Notes: generated by a model not told the origin, from the letters alone. Positions 43,623 to 55,240 are shown, numbered from the stretch's first letter. The stretch: 64,000 nt of DNA from Chelonoidis abingdonii (GCF_003597395.2 NC_133773.1:143610526-143674525); one strand, 5' to 3'. Made by a program: numbers and translations.

Positions 43623-45911
43623 GTGTTGTGAGGATGAAAACACCCACAAGCAGCCTTTCAGGTACAACCGTGAAAAGGCCAAACAATGTTAATGGTTCAT
43701 TGAGGATATGCACACAAGCACAAAGGTTACCCTAGGAACTGTGAACAATAGAAACCTCTGAGAGAGAGCACCACACAATAAGAACTGTTTGACTCAGATC
43801 ACAGCAAAAGAGCTTTCCAGCGAGTGGGGAGAAGATATAAAAAGGGGAATGTGCTCTCATGAGGTCATCTCACTCTGCCTACAACAACACACCTGAAAAC
43901 ACCTGAGGAACAAGAACTGAATGGTGAGAGTTGATGGTCCCAGGCTACAGAGATTTGTAGACTGTGTATGAAAACCTGTTAAGCCCAATTTGCTGTTTTG
44001 TTTATTAGCAAATGGATCAAAGTAGATTACCTAGCAATCACTTATAACACTAGTCTACAATTTTTGAGAAGTCGTCTGCTTCAGAGATAAAATGTGGTAT
44101 TTATTATGTATTTTGATGTGCTGAATTCAAATATGACAATTAAAACAACTGATTGGCTACTGTTTCTAAGATATTTAATTGCCTAATAAGAATATTTATC
44201 AGTATATCGATAATATTTCACCTGTCTTTTATGTAACACTTTAAATATCAGGCACAAGGATTATATAAATAAAATTTATTATGAAACAAAAGGCAAAAAA
44301 CTATTATGTACATAGTTTATCTATTCAGTGTCCTATCAGCGCTTCTTGGCTTGTCTCTGTATTCATTAAATGGGACATCTTCTTGTCACCGTCCAGCAAT
44401 AGTCTGCAACATTGATGGGCTCCATTTGCCCTGATGTGTTTCTCCATTGTTGCAATGTCCTGGTGAAAGTGCTCGCTGTGCTCGTGTGCTCATGCTCCGC
44501 AGTTCGGTGGAAAAAATCTAGATGAGAGTGCCAAAAAATTTATCTTTAGTGACATGTTGCAACCAAGGCTTTGTAGCCTTGAGGAGGTTGTCCACCAACA
44601 ACCTGTAGTTGTCTGCCTTGCTGTTTCCAAGAAAATTTATTGCCATACTGGATGGCTTCCAGGCCGTCTTTCCTTGCCACGCAGTGCATGGTCAAATGCA
44701 TCATCTCAAGTTCACGAATCTGAGGCCACAAAGACACTTTCCTCTATCTTACTTCACTAACCTTGGAATTTTCCACGGAGGTACTTGCAAAGCTGCTTGT
44801 GATTTGTCAATGCGTTGACAAAGTTTGTCAACAGACCGCTGATGTGTAAGGTGTAACAAAATTTCCTTGATCAACGCAAGTGTGGATGCTGAAACCGGGT
44901 TTCCCAGCGTCCGCTGGCTCGGGGGCACTTGCAGTTGGGACTTTAGCCTCGAACTCTTTCACGACTTCTTGCAGCCATGAGACCGCAATACTTGTGTATC
45001 GCAGTATGCAGCCAAGCAGAGAGCAACACGACTTCTATCGCCACGAAGACTAGCCACTGAATGTTGGTCATAGTTTATGCACCTCAAAAGTGTTTCATGT
45101 GTCTGGGTTTCCTTTCATATGGAACCTGCATTGACCAACTGGAATTGATGGCAAACATGCCATTCTGGAGGCAATAACAGCTTTTAAGACTCGCTCTTCG
45201 ATGAATCAATGAACAGTCTCCACTCATCTGGATCGTGAACGATGTTGAGGGCTGCCATCACACCATCGATGTTGTTGCAGGCTACAAGATCACCTTCCAT
45301 GAAGAAGAATGGGACAATATCCTTTTGACGGTCACGGAACATTGAAACCCTAACATCACCTGCCCGGAGATTCCACTGCTGTAGTCTGGAGCCCAACAGC
45401 TAGACTAGAGCCAATCAACAATTTTAAGCAGCATTTTCATTCTCAGTGACCCAGAATTGGTAAAGTTTGACTACATTTATTTCAGAAGCATTTTGGCTGT
45501 AGAGCAGTGTAATCACTTAAAATCTATCCTTTTGTAGTTAATAAACTTAAAATAAGTTTTAATCCAAACCAGTGTGCATTTGACTAAGGTGTCTGGGGAA
45601 AATCTCAGCTTGGTTACCACAAGTGTGGATGGTCCTCTTCACAATGAGGGAGAGGTGGACCGGGTGTTAAACCCATATACTGCCCAGATTTGACGGGGGC
45701 AGGCTCTGGGGTCCTAGACTGGTGGTTAGAGAGCCTGCATGGGACTGCAGCTGGATGTGTCCCGACCTGTGTGAAGGCTGGTGGAAGTGAAAGCTTGGGG
45801 AGCTTTGCAGCTTTTCACACTAGTGCAATCTGAGAGGGAGCCCAGGCTGGTGGGTTGGAGGGATGAGTGGTACCCCAGTTCCAGGTGGCAACCTGGGGGG
45901 AACCCATCACA
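43623..45911 (+). mobile_element. LTR split by a DNA transposon
   Basis: The left part (CAGCCTTTCAGGTACAACCG, TATAAAAAG at 43836-43844, AACACCTGAGGAACAAGAAC) and the right part (TAATCACTTAAAATCTATCC, GTGTGGATGGTCCTCTTCAC, end GGGGAACCCATCACA) correspond in order to the LTR at 41437-42626 (for example CTTCAGGTACAACAATGAAA and CCACTTAAAATTCACCTTTT there). The insertion at 44048-45509 separates them. The left boundary and TSD are uncertain. Confidence 0.65.
44048..45509 (-). mobile_element. CACTA-like DNA transposon with eroded unknown ORF
   Basis: The left end CACTAGTCTACA and the complement of the right end CACTGCTCTACA are terminal inverted repeats of the CACTA form. The minus strand carries pieces of one protein across several frames: LQQWNL, EEWRLFIDSSK-like (seen as DEWRLFIDSSKSES at about 45184-45230), LPSIPVG, NFLGNSKADNYR, FHQD-like and QGKWSPSM. 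I know this protein set as widespread in turtle and invertebrate repeats but cannot name its function; a transposase is likely. Stops and frameshifts throughout make it dead. The EnSpm/CACTA assignment rests on the ends only. Confidence 0.5.
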
Positions 45912-45929
45912 CTATGAATGCCTTGTTTC

Positions 45930-46085
45930 CCTTCAAAACTTGCCAGCAAAGTTGGGGCATATTATCCCCATTTTACAGATGAGGACTGAGACACGCAGTA
46001 GATTAAGACACTTGCCCAATGCCATCCACCCATAGCTGAGTCCTTGCTCAGTGCCCTATTCATTGGACCAGACTTCCTGCCCTAG
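45930..46085 (-). mobile_element. MIR-type SINE
   Basis: ATTATCCCCATTTTACAGAT, GAGGACTGAGACACGCAGTA and TTGCCCAATGCCATCCACCC are the complement of MIR. Confidence 0.7.
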
Positions 46086-47509
46086 GTTGTAGCCCTTCCT
46101 TCCCCCTGCACTGGCCATTGGCTTAGCTCATCCACTGAGCAGCTGCCCTACCGCCCCCTAAATCCCAGCCTGTTCTGTTTGCGCTAAAGGAGAATTGCCA
46201 TGGACTAGTCTAGTATGCGGCTGATGGCCTGTGTAGGCCACTAGCCATTAGAAAGCAGCATAAGCATGCATAGGAGTATGTTGTGCAAAGGTGTGTGTAC
46301 ACAATGTACCTGTTATTTTACACAGTCCCTGCCTGGGCAAAGCCCCTTCGGGTGTATCTGAGCTTCATAACAGTCACAAAATGAAACTCAGGACACAAAT
46401 TAGATGCAAGTCCCCCGTGCAGAAGTCTAACACAAAGCTTCTGCAGCACCTAAACCCTCAGAATAGGCCTTCTGCATCAGGGTGAATGTCCAAAGAGGTT
46501 TTACGATATCCCTGATAAACATAAACCAGCCCATAGTGTCTGACACTGAGCGAGGAAGGAAATGCTCAGCTAGTCTTTCCTGAAACATAGCAGGAATTCT
46601 CCCTAACGCAAAACTTCTCAGACAGCTTCATAGGAAACGTTTCTAGCTGGAAGATGTGAGGTGTGACTGGAATGGCTCAGGGAGGTTTCACGGTCTAATC
46701 AGATCCGGCTTGCCTGCCTGGCACATTGACTGTATAAGTGGAGACAGGAGGGGTTAGGTTAGCATGTTTGTTTCATTATGGCAGCAGGTCTCTTGGAAGC
46801 CACAGATTGTGTAATAAGCACCATGCAGTGCCCAGGACTGTGTGAGCATAGATGCCAGAGAGCTGGTCCTCGTGAGGAAGTGAGTTCACCATTTCCTTAT
46901 ACTGTATTCCCAGGGACATATTATATATGCAGGCTTGGAAGGATTAGATTTTTTTTACCAGTAAATGTCAGTAAACATTGATTTCACCACACGCACACAA
47001 GCCAACAAAAAAAAATTTCCATTAATGAGGATTGAAATTTACAGAAGGGCTAAATCAAAAAAAAAATTCTGCTGCTTGAGAACTTAAGAGTTTTTTTTAA
47101 GGCTATTTACTTGGTACATTTTAACCCGCGATGTTGACAATCTGTGTTTCTAATGGTTATACAGCTTCATGGTTTTGAATCTCAAGATCTACTGTCATTA
47201 AGTGATGACTGTCTGATCTCCATCATTCCCCACAGCTGCCAATTTAAATGCTTAAATAAACCTCGCTGTGTTCCATCCTAATTATATTAAAAAAAAAAAT
47301 CTGGTTCTTCCATGCCTATCGATATGCTTAGCATTGAAGCCAGCAGTCCAAGAGCAAGGACCTACCCCTGCCTTCACAGGTGAAAAGGAAAGAACAGGAG
47401 AGAGAGAAGACTGAACACAGGTTAGAAATGGACAGTGATGTGCAACAGATATATTGCACCCAGCCCCATCCATCCTGTAACTGCTATTGGGAAGCATTGG
47501 GTAGGGCAC
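46086..47509. other. no recognised gene or repeat
   Basis: No named repeat or domain-bearing frame recognised; A-runs occur near 47008 and 47288. Confidence 0.35.
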
Positions 47510-47860
47510 TTGGTTAGACTATCTGGGCTCCAGAGATCGCTCTGCCACTGACTTGCTGCATGATCTTGGGTAAGTCATTTCCACTCGTTGCATCCGACAA
47601 AGTGGGTATTCACCCATGAAAGCTCATGCTCCAAAACGTCTGTTAGTCTGTAAGGTGCCACAGGACTCTTTGCTGCTTTTACAGATCCAGACTAACACAG
47701 CTACCCCTCTGATACTCATTTCCACTCTGTTTCCCTTTGTATTGAGACTGTAAGCTGCTGGGGGCAGGGACTGTCTATTCAGAGCCCAGCACAATGGAGC
47801 CCTGGTCTCCTCTAGGTGCTTCCATAATACAAATAATAAATTACAATAATAACAGAATCA
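47510..47860 (+). mobile_element. MIR-like SINE with L2-type tail, split
   Basis: TCTGCCACTGACTTGCTGCA and CTTGGGTAAGTCATTTCCAC lie left of the insertion; TCATTTCCACTCTGTTTCCC, GTAAGCTGCTGGGGGCAGGG and CCAGCACAATGGAGCCCTGG lie right of it. The tail is that of the L2-like LINE at 12350-13685. A Penelope-type element interrupts it at 47587-47715. Confidence 0.8.
47587..47715 (+). mobile_element. Penelope-type short element with 12-bp TSD
   Basis: A 129-bp unit lies between perfect copies of TCATTTCCACTC at 47575-47586 and 47716-47727. It reads GTTGCATCCGACAAAGTGGG, CACCCATGAAAGCTCATGCT, CTGTTAGTCTGTAAGGTGCC, CAGATCCAGACTAACACAGC and ends CCCCTCTGATAC. In its hammerhead-like core stem II (GTGGGT/ACCCAT), GAAA and stem III are intact, but the CTGACGA box reads CCGACAA, so it is probably inactive. 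Confidence 0.85.
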
Positions 47861-48585
47861 TAGATTTTAAGGTCAGAAGGGACCATTATGATTGTCTAGT
47901 CTGACCTCCTGCACAATGCAGGCCATAGAATCTCACCCACTCACTCTTGTATCAAACAGCTAACCTGTGTCTGAGGCACTGAAGTCCTCAAACTGTGGTT
48001 TAAAGACTTCAAGGTGCAGAGAATCCTCCAGCAAGTGACCTGTGCCCCATGCTGCAGAGAAAGGTGAAACCCCCCCAGAGCCTCTGCCAATCTGCCCTGG
48101 AGGAAAATTCCTTCCCAACCCCAAACATGGTGATCAGCTACACTCTGAGCATGTGGGCAAGACTCACCAGCCAGAAACCCAGGAAAGAATTTTGTAGTAA
48201 CTCAGATTCATAGAATCCCACCCCATCTAACATCTCATCACAGACCATTGGGCATATTTACCGCTAACACTCAAAGACCAATTAATTGCCAAAATTAGGC
48301 TATCCCATCATACCGTCCCCTCATAACCTTATCAAGCTTAGTCTTGAAGCCAGATATGTCATTTGACCCCACTGCTCCCCTTGAAAGGCTGTTCCAGAAC
48401 TTCACTCTGATGGTTAGAAACCTTCATCTAATTTCAAGTCTAAAGTTCGTGATGGCCAGTTTATAGCCATTTGTTCTTGTGTCCACATTGGTACTGAGCT
48501 TAAATAATTCCTCTCCCTCCCTAGTATTTATTCCTCTGATATATTTGTAGACAGCTATCATATCTCCCCTCAGCCTTCTTTTGGT
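47861..48585 (-). mobile_element. CR1 LINE, 3' part
   Basis: The complement of CR1: tail GAATCATAGATTTTAAGGTC, CAGAAGGGACCATTATGATT, then ACTTCACTCTGATGGTTAGA and AGCTATCATATCTCCCCTCA. The minus-strand frame reads RLRGDMIAVYKYIRGI and TNVDTRTNGYKLA. It is the same subfamily as the end of the 58390-61627 copy. Confidence 0.8.
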
Positions 48586-49226
48586 TTGGGGGAAGGGGAG
48601 AAAGAACCATGTGAACTGAGCCAGGGCTGTCCAAAGCATTTCCTGTGCTGACAGGATCTAATAGGACTTTTCCATCACTAATGTCAATGATTATGAATGA
48701 GGTTGTATGGTGGGGGTTGCCTGTAATAGTAGGACAATGAACCTGATGACCCAGGAACTCCCAGCCAGGCCTATGGTTCTGTGATTGCAGCAGGAATCCT
48801 GTGATCAGCAGGCCATATTCTGCCCTCAGTTCCCCCAGCAAACATAGCGTGAGTTTCATGGATGTAACTGAGTGCAGAAGTTGCCTCAGCAGGTATTTTG
48901 CTCTTAAGAGCAGAAGGGCTTTCCATTATGGGATTGCCATTCTCAGCTCTGGCCCCCTCTTCGCTCAGTAAACCCCAACCAAGCAACCCACAGAAAGAGA
49001 GAAATGAATCCAATCTGAAAACATTGGAACCCAAATCCCTTCCCCAAGCTGATTTACCCTGGAGAGGGAGAAAGCCAGAACATTCACGTCCCCACTCTGG
49101 ACTTTGCTATTCCTATTGGTTTTGTGTGGAAGGTAATAGATTGACAACGGTCTCTGGGGATAGAAAGAACAGTTCAGACCCAGACTTGAAAACAAACTTT
49201 CTTTCTGGTGCACTAATAATCTCAGC
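48586..49226. other. no recognisable feature
   Basis: No named repeat, exon or RNA gene recognised. Confidence 0.35.
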
Positions 49227-49351
49227 TAGGGTGACCAGACAGCAAATGTGAAAAATCGGGACAGGGGATGGGGGCGTAATAGAAGCCTATATAAGAAAAG
49301 GACCCCAAAATCAGGACTATCCCTATAAAATTGGGACATCTGGTCACCCTA
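49227..49351. mobile_element. complete 125-bp hAT-type mini-MITE
   Basis: The ends TAGGGTGACCAGA and TCTGGTCACCCTA are perfect inverted repeats over 12-13 bases. The flanks ATCTCAGC (49219-49226) and CTCGCAGC (49352-49359) match at 6 of 8. Partial copies lie at 22386-22591. Confidence 0.85.
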
Positions 49352-49429
49352 CTCGCAGCTCATCTGCTAGGGAACAGGTGTCCCATGCACAGTTGGCCCA
49401 CTGGGTATCATTCCCAGTGAGAAGACTGA

Positions 49430-49580
49430 CTTGGGCAGGGCCGTGTGGTTTGGACTATAGCCAAGGAATCAGGGGACCTGGATTCAACTCCTGGCTCCGC
49501 TCAGACTTCCCATGTGACTTTGGATGTGTCTGTGCCTTAGTTCTCTGCCTGGGTGGTGGGGCTCTCAGCCCTCGCTCTGC
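49430..49580 (+). mobile_element. MIR-type SINE
   Basis: AGGGGACCTGGATTCAACTC, CCATGTGACTTTGGATGTGT and GTGCCTTAGTTCTCTGCCTG follow the MIR order from its tRNA-like part. Confidence 0.6.
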
Positions 49581-50949
49581 CGCCAAGGGGGCTGTCAGGT
49601 CCAGTCCTGTGTGTGCAGTGTCCTGGCACCACGGGGATGCCGGCCTAGATAGATGGAGCCTCTTATCCCTCTGGAAGAGAGTCCAGGCACGTGTATTGTG
49701 GGGATGTAGCACTGAGGGGACCCACAGGACTTTTCCTCCAGCACCTTTCCCCAGTGCAGGAGTTCAGGCTTGGCTTTCCAGAGCAGCCTGCAGGCAGAAG
49801 GGTTTGGCAGTCAGCTCCCATTGAACCTGGACACCTCACTTCCTTAGGCTCCGAGCATTAGATTTAAAAAAATGAAGCCCACATCTTCTTGGACTCCCAA
49901 TGGTTTTCCCTGGAGCCTCCACTCCTCTCGGGGAAAGGAGTCTGCTGAGACGCCACCAGGAACCATAACTCCAGCCAACAGGCAAACTCTTCTGCTGCTG
50001 TGTTTTTTTTCCCCCTCGCTATGACTCCATCCTGCTGACCTTTAAGCAGAGTAACACGCCTTCAAGAACGCTTCCAAGCAGAGCGCTTTTCCCACTGCCT
50101 TACCCGCCTTCTCTCCCTCTCTCTATCAGAACCAATCAGCTTAAGCCTTAAGCACCGGTCCCACCAGCATGTGCCAGGATAGATTTCCAATTTTTTTTTT
50201 ATGGGTTTCATAAAGTTGGGATCATGGGGATTTTTCCACAGGACTTGAATAGAAAAAAAAAGAGGTGAAGAAAGTCTTTCATTTGGGAAACGAACTCAAT
50301 CTGGGAATAAAAATAACCCCTTGATCAGTGTATTTCTTCCTTACATTTCCTTCAGACAGAGCGGGACTTGTCAGTCGCTCTAATAAAGGGTTTTTTATTC
50401 CCTCTCTCTCTAGTGCTGTATGGCTGTAATTTTATCCAGATGCCTCCACTAATAATAGCCTGTGACTTCTTGTTTTTGTATTTAACACACACTTCTGCTA
50501 GGCCCTTTCTGCCTGTCCCTTGCCATCCTCAGGCCCTCTCTTTAAGGCCCTACCCATAGGATCTTTGTCACCTTTTCCCTACTCTCATGGTGACTATAAT
50601 TTTGGCTTTCCTATTGCAAATGCCTTCTCTTTTATTTGTCTAGCACCTTGGGAAGGTGCCTGCAGATAGGCACCTTCATGCCCCAGAATACAATCAGAGC
50701 AAACATTACCAGGAAAAACCAGCCAGCCCTAAAAGAAGGCCAAGCCAAACCACAGAACCTGGCACAAGGCCTGCCCCCATTACCCTCCAGCAGAAGTGCT
50801 CCACTCCCAATTAATGGAAAGAAAGAGGCTGAGACAAGTACAAGGAAAGAGGAAGGGGAGGGATAAACTTGCCAAACTGCATTACACCCCAAGAACAAGT
50901 GGTGAGGGATTCTGACAGCCATCCTTTCAGAGGGCGCTTCGCAGATGGG
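49581..50949. other. no recognised gene or repeat
   Basis: The open frame at 50632-51240 (minus, 202 codons) has no recognisable domain and runs into SINE sequence. Nothing else recognised. Confidence 0.35.
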
Positions 50950-51100
50950 GACTCCCAACCCAGGAACCCTGCTCCCCACTGTAAGTTCTTCGGCAGGGAT
51001 TGTCGTTTTTGTTCTCTGTTTGCACAGTGCCTGTCTCAGTGGGGTGCTGATCTGTGGCTGGGCCTTCTGGGAGGTACAGGAATACAAATAGATATTAGTA
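50950..51100 (+). mobile_element. L2-type SINE/LINE tail fragment
   Basis: GTAAGTTCTTCGGCAGGGAT, GCACAGTGCCTGTCTCAGTG and ATACAAATAGATATTAGTAA match the 3' tail shared by the L2-like LINE and MIR-like SINEs here. Confidence 0.6.
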
Positions 51101-51139
51101 ATACCCTGGGGCCCAAGAACACGCCAGTCTGGGGAAGCA

Positions 51140-51420
51140 GTTGTCTGATCAGAGAGCATGGCTGGCTTTGTGGTTGAGATGTGAGGTGGGTTTGTTTCCA
51201 ATTTCCGCTCCAGACTCCCTGAGTGACCCGGGTGAGTCAATTGCTCTGTACCCCATCTGCAAAGCGAGGGCTGTTTCCCCTGTCTGCTTGGACTGGAGCT
51301 GGCTGGAGCATGAGCTGTTGCCTACAGAAAGCATGTGGCACGATGGGCTCTTGATCTTGCTTGGGTCGGGTATTTGCATTGTACAGGTTTGTCTTTGGCT
51401 CCACAGTCATTAGAGCGGCG
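51140..51420 (+). mobile_element. diverged MIR-like SINE
   Basis: CTGAGTGACCCGGGTGAGTC, CTGTACCCCATCTGCAAAGC and AGCATGTGGCACGATGGGCT give core then tail, strongly diverged. Confidence 0.5.
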
Positions 51421-51625
51421 CTTACAATAAGCTATAAGACCACAACCCAGCCCATTTTCACCGCATCGCCTCCATGCAAACATCAACGTCTCATGGCCAG
51501 GTCCGCCCAGGGGCAGCCTGGTGCAGGGGATGAAGAGTGTCGCCTGCCTGGCTTAGTCCCGGCTCCTCTCTCCAAGTGGCCATCCCATCTCAGGGCTTGC
51601 AGGTTAGGTTTCGAATTTATGGACT

Positions 51626-52481
51626 TGTCATAAACAGATAGCTAAGGGTTAATGTCTTTTTTTACCTGTAAGGGGTTAACAAACAGTGAACCTGGAACAC
51701 CTGACCAGAGGACCAATCAGGAGATAAGATACTTTCAAATCTCGGTGGATTGAAGTCTTGTGTTTGTATTTTTCTTTGCTGTTGTTCTCTCTGGTTCTGA
51801 GAGTGACCACACGTACCTACAGCTCTCTAATCTCTGTTCAAATATTTAGTAAGTACAAAGTAGAAGACAGTTAGTCCTTTTTGATTTTGTTTTCTTTATT
51901 TGCAAATGTGTATCTGGCTGGTAAAATTTTAATGTGTATTTGCTGGAAGTATTTTAAATTGTATTTCTGCTGGGGGAGCTTGTCTCTAGTTTCTATAAGC
52001 TGAAAGACCCTGTAATATTCCATCTGAATTTACAGTGATTATCTTTACTCTTTCTTTCTTTTATTAAAATCTTTCTCTTCAAAAAAACCTGATTGATTTT
52101 TTCCCTTGGTAAGGCTCTAAGAAACGGAGTCTGTACCCACCAGGAATTGGTGGGAGAAGGAAAAGAAAAAGAGGGGGAAGGGACATCTCTCTGTGTTGTG
52201 ATTCAAACTTCTTGAATCACAGTATCTCCTCTACCCGACAGGCGGAAAATCTGGGAGAAGAAAGGAGGGGGAAAGAAATGGTTTATTCCCCTTTGTTGTG
52301 AGACTCAAGGAATTTGGGTTTGGCCCCAGGGAAGGTTTTTGGAGGACCAGAGTGCCTGAAAACACTATACTTTTGGGTGGTGGCAGCTATCAATCTAAGC
52401 TGGTAATAAGCTTAGAGGAATTCATGTTGGTACACCATTTTTTGGACTCTAAGGTCAGAGTGGGATAGAATACCCATTACA
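51626..52481 (+). mobile_element. 5' LTR of Gmr1-like gypsy element
   Basis: It begins TGTCATAAACAGATAGCTAA and ends CCCATTACA. It is the counterpart of 56031-56885 and of the solo LTR at 20628-21487. GGACT lies directly outside (51621-51625) and again after the 3' LTR (56886-56890), a perfect 5-bp TSD for the whole element. Confidence 0.9.
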
Positions 52482-52505
52482 TGGTGGTAGGGTTGGGATA
52501 CTTTA
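52482..52505 (+). promoter_or_regulatory. primer-binding-site candidate
   Basis: The internal region starts TGGTGGTAGGGTTGGGATAC right after the LTR. TGG start is as expected for a tRNA 3' CCA. From memory it resembles the complement of a leucine tRNA 3' end at most positions. The assignment is tentative because this copy is mutated. Confidence 0.45.
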
Positions 52506-53299
52506 AGTGTAATTAACTGGGACATATAAAGTCCAACTGCCCCAAGACCCCACGAGTGCAGTTCATTACCCACCATCAACACAAAGATCCCCAGCCCAGA
52601 TACGTTCATAATACCCTTGAGCGAAGGGAAATTTTGAGAGTGGGCGGAAAAAGAGTTACGCGTGGAGAGACATGGGGCACAAGTGTAGCTATCCACTATC
52701 CTTCATGACCCAAATCATCAACCCAACCCAGTGACAATTTACCCCTTCATGTCATAACCTGAGACTTGCCTACAGCTGAACTGCCGTCAGTACAAAGTGG
52801 TCAGGAACGTGGACTTTTGCTGTCTATGACAATATTCATCCCCATGCTATGGAGAAGACTTGGCCAACCAGGTAAAGCGGGCCAGAAGTGGAATGGTAAC
52901 ACACAGCCCAAACCAAACAAGTTCAGACCATTCGTTCTGAGCCGTCCACAGGCCCCGTCTGGGTTACCAGAGACCCAGACAAAGGAGTGGACCGGATCCT
53001 CTGCCAACCGACTGAAACAGTCACAGTGCTCCAGTCCCAGATCTGGAACTGGAAAAACAACACAAACCGTGCCAGCACTGACGCCACGCTTGCAAACCAT
53101 CTTCAACCCCAACGCCAGAGGTCGCCAGCGAGCCTGAACTGGCAAAAGCAGCAGACAACCACCCAAGAGGCTAGCCAGAGCCTGAATACACCCTGGTTCA
53201 CCAGCGGAGACGCTCACCACAACGGAAACAACCCCATTCACCTACATCGTTTCCAGAGGACCAAGCCAAGTCCACAGTCTAAGGAAGACTGGTGTCTCC
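52506..53299 (+). pseudogene. putative gag/protease region, unrecognised
   Basis: The plus-strand frame 52766-53137 is hydrophilic and rich in Q, P and K (GQKWNGNTQPKPNKFRPF). No zinc knuckle or DSG/DTG protease motif is visible. By position it should be the gag or protease part. It is too short for a full gag, so an internal deletion is likely. Confidence 0.4.
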
Positions 53300-54430
53300 A
53301 GCCTCAAGGGAACAGTTCCAGGACTGATCAGGAAGCAGATGACAGCCTTCAAAAGCTTGGGCGTGTGCACGGAGCACCCACCGCCCTCAGCTCTTCTAAC
53401 CGATCCCGGTTTGTTAAGAACAAGGACTTTATACAAGGATACTCTTTCTGGTGACACCAGGAAGAAATGACACCGCAAAAACAGTTGGGTTTCCAACTAA
53501 GTACCAGGGAAGTCTTAAGCTTAGCCATGATCATCGCAGTGGCCTATGCTGGGGTGAACAAACCAAAGACAGGTGGGAAGTCCTTTCCACTGGAGGGGAT
53601 GGGCAAGACGTTGCCCAAGTATGTCCGGTTTGTGAGGTGTACCAAAGAGTGGGAAACCCCAAGATCTGGTCAAGCCTCTTCAGCCACTCCCATAATTGAG
53701 TCCATTGTCAGCGAGTAGCTGAGATTCGGTCCTTCCAAAAACAGACACCAACAGAGAAAAGTACATACTGGACTTCGTGCCGGAAGCAGTACCCTAGCAA
53801 CATCAGGCTAAAGCTGTGTGCCAGGCCTAACAGACAAGAACTGTGGAAAACTCATGGTGAGAATCACTGTGTTACCCCTCTACCGTCCATCAACAATGGC
53901 CTGGTGGAAAGGTTTAATGGAACTTTGGGCCATGATACGTAAATTCATCAATGAACACTCGATATGGGACCTAGTGTTACAGACAGTTGCTTTTTACCTA
54001 CAGGCGTACCACATCCAAGTTAGGGTTCACCGTTTGAACTTGTGTATGCGCCACGAGGTAAAGCCATTACAGTTGGTGAAGCAGCAATGGGAGGGTTTAC
54101 ACCTTCTCCAGGAACTAACCATCTGGACTTTGTAAGCAACCTACAAACACCCTCCGACATTCTTTAAGCCCTTGCTAAAGAAACCTAAAGGAGACCAGAA
54201 AGAGCAAAAGGCCGGTATGATAAACATACAGAGAGCGTTCTCTTCAAGTAGAGACCATGTTATGGTCTTGAAGGCGCAACAGCCATAAGATGGAAGCATC
54301 ATGAGAGGCCATTCACGGTCCAAGAACCTGGAGCTGTTAACTAACTCATAGCATTCCATTCCTCACTAAAGCCCTGATGTACCATGTTAATTCTCTCAAG
54401 CCCTTTATTCCAGAGACTTACAGGTTTGCA
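53300..54430 (+). pseudogene. Ty3/gypsy integrase relic
   Basis: The N-terminal HHCC region is suggested by LSHDHRSGLCWGEQTKDR followed by CPVCEVYQRVGNP (53510-53660). The catalytic core end is visible as INNGLVERFNGTL (53895-53927 encodes NGLVERFNGTL in one frame). The C-terminal part is seen near 54200-54420 (KARYDKHTES-like, then MYHVNSLKPFIPET from 54377). Integrase inserts the cDNA. Frames change repeatedly. It lies upstream of the reverse transcriptase, reversed from the usual gypsy order. Confidence 0.8.
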
Positions 54431-54639
54431 GTTACAGCCCAGGGAGGAATGAACGGTCGATGTGGCCCTGAAGTGTGCTACTATGAAGGAAAAAGAGAGA
54501 CGTGTGGCATGGAAGAGGTGAACCTCTCCAACACCCTGGAACATCTGCGCGCAAAATCAAGGAGCTGTGCTTCCATTGTTGCTCAGCCACCCCAGGACGA
54601 CTGAACGGCAAACCGCTCCATTGACAGCGGTAAGCCCCA

Positions 54640-55240
54640 ATTGAACACCACCACGGGTTCTCCTCATGCCCAAGCTGCTATAGAACGGGAGATCCAGAAC
54701 ATGCTACAGTATGGGTATATACACATCATCTAGCCAGTGCATTGGCATCTCCGATGTTCTGGTACTCAACCGGATGGGGAATAGCTTTTGCGTGGACTAC
54801 CGTAAGTAAATGCGAGTAACGTCGTCAAGACAACTATCCAATGCCACGCAACCGTAGCTATGAGAAGTCGGGAACGTGCCCAGTTCAACTTAACAATAGA
54901 CCTTAACCAAGGGGTACGTGGCCAAGTATCGCTAGATGAACCTCCAAAGAAAAGTTCAGACAATTCATCACCACATGTGGGTGGTGAGAATTAATATCTT
55001 CCTTGTGGCTGCAAAATCACTGCCACCTTCCAAAGCTGGTAGATGGTCTATCTAGCAGATTGGAGAATATGCAGTATGCCTTCTCGATCGTGGCCATTTT
55101 TTCAGATTCAATGCCCGAACCCCTAGAAACACGGAAAAAGTCTTTGAGCACATCAGCAGGCCGGACAACTGTTAAGGCCAAAAGGTGTCAAATAGGCCAA
55201 AACAGATGACTACCTTGGGACACAAGTTGGTCAGAGAACC
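54640..55240 (+). pseudogene. Ty3/gypsy reverse transcriptase relic
   Basis: SPHAQAAIEREIQNMLQYGYI (54660 on) is the N-terminal RT block. FCVDYRK (CVDYRK at 54789-54806) and the following DNYPMPR-like, AQFNLTIDL-like and TFQ.LVDGL-like blocks follow the RT order. The catalytic Y-x-DD box near 55075-55095 is disrupted by base insertions and losses. It continues into TVKAKRCQIGQN, the RT thumb (55165-55205). It is dead in this copy. Confidence 0.8.

Noticed and set aside
43600..43630. Target-site duplication for the split LTR at 43623-45911
   Set aside because: No matching 4-6 bp words on the two outer flanks; the left boundary is uncertain.
50632..51240. 202-codon open frame on the minus strand
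   Set aside because: No recognisable domain, no splice or promoter context, and it overlaps a SINE tail at 50950-51100.
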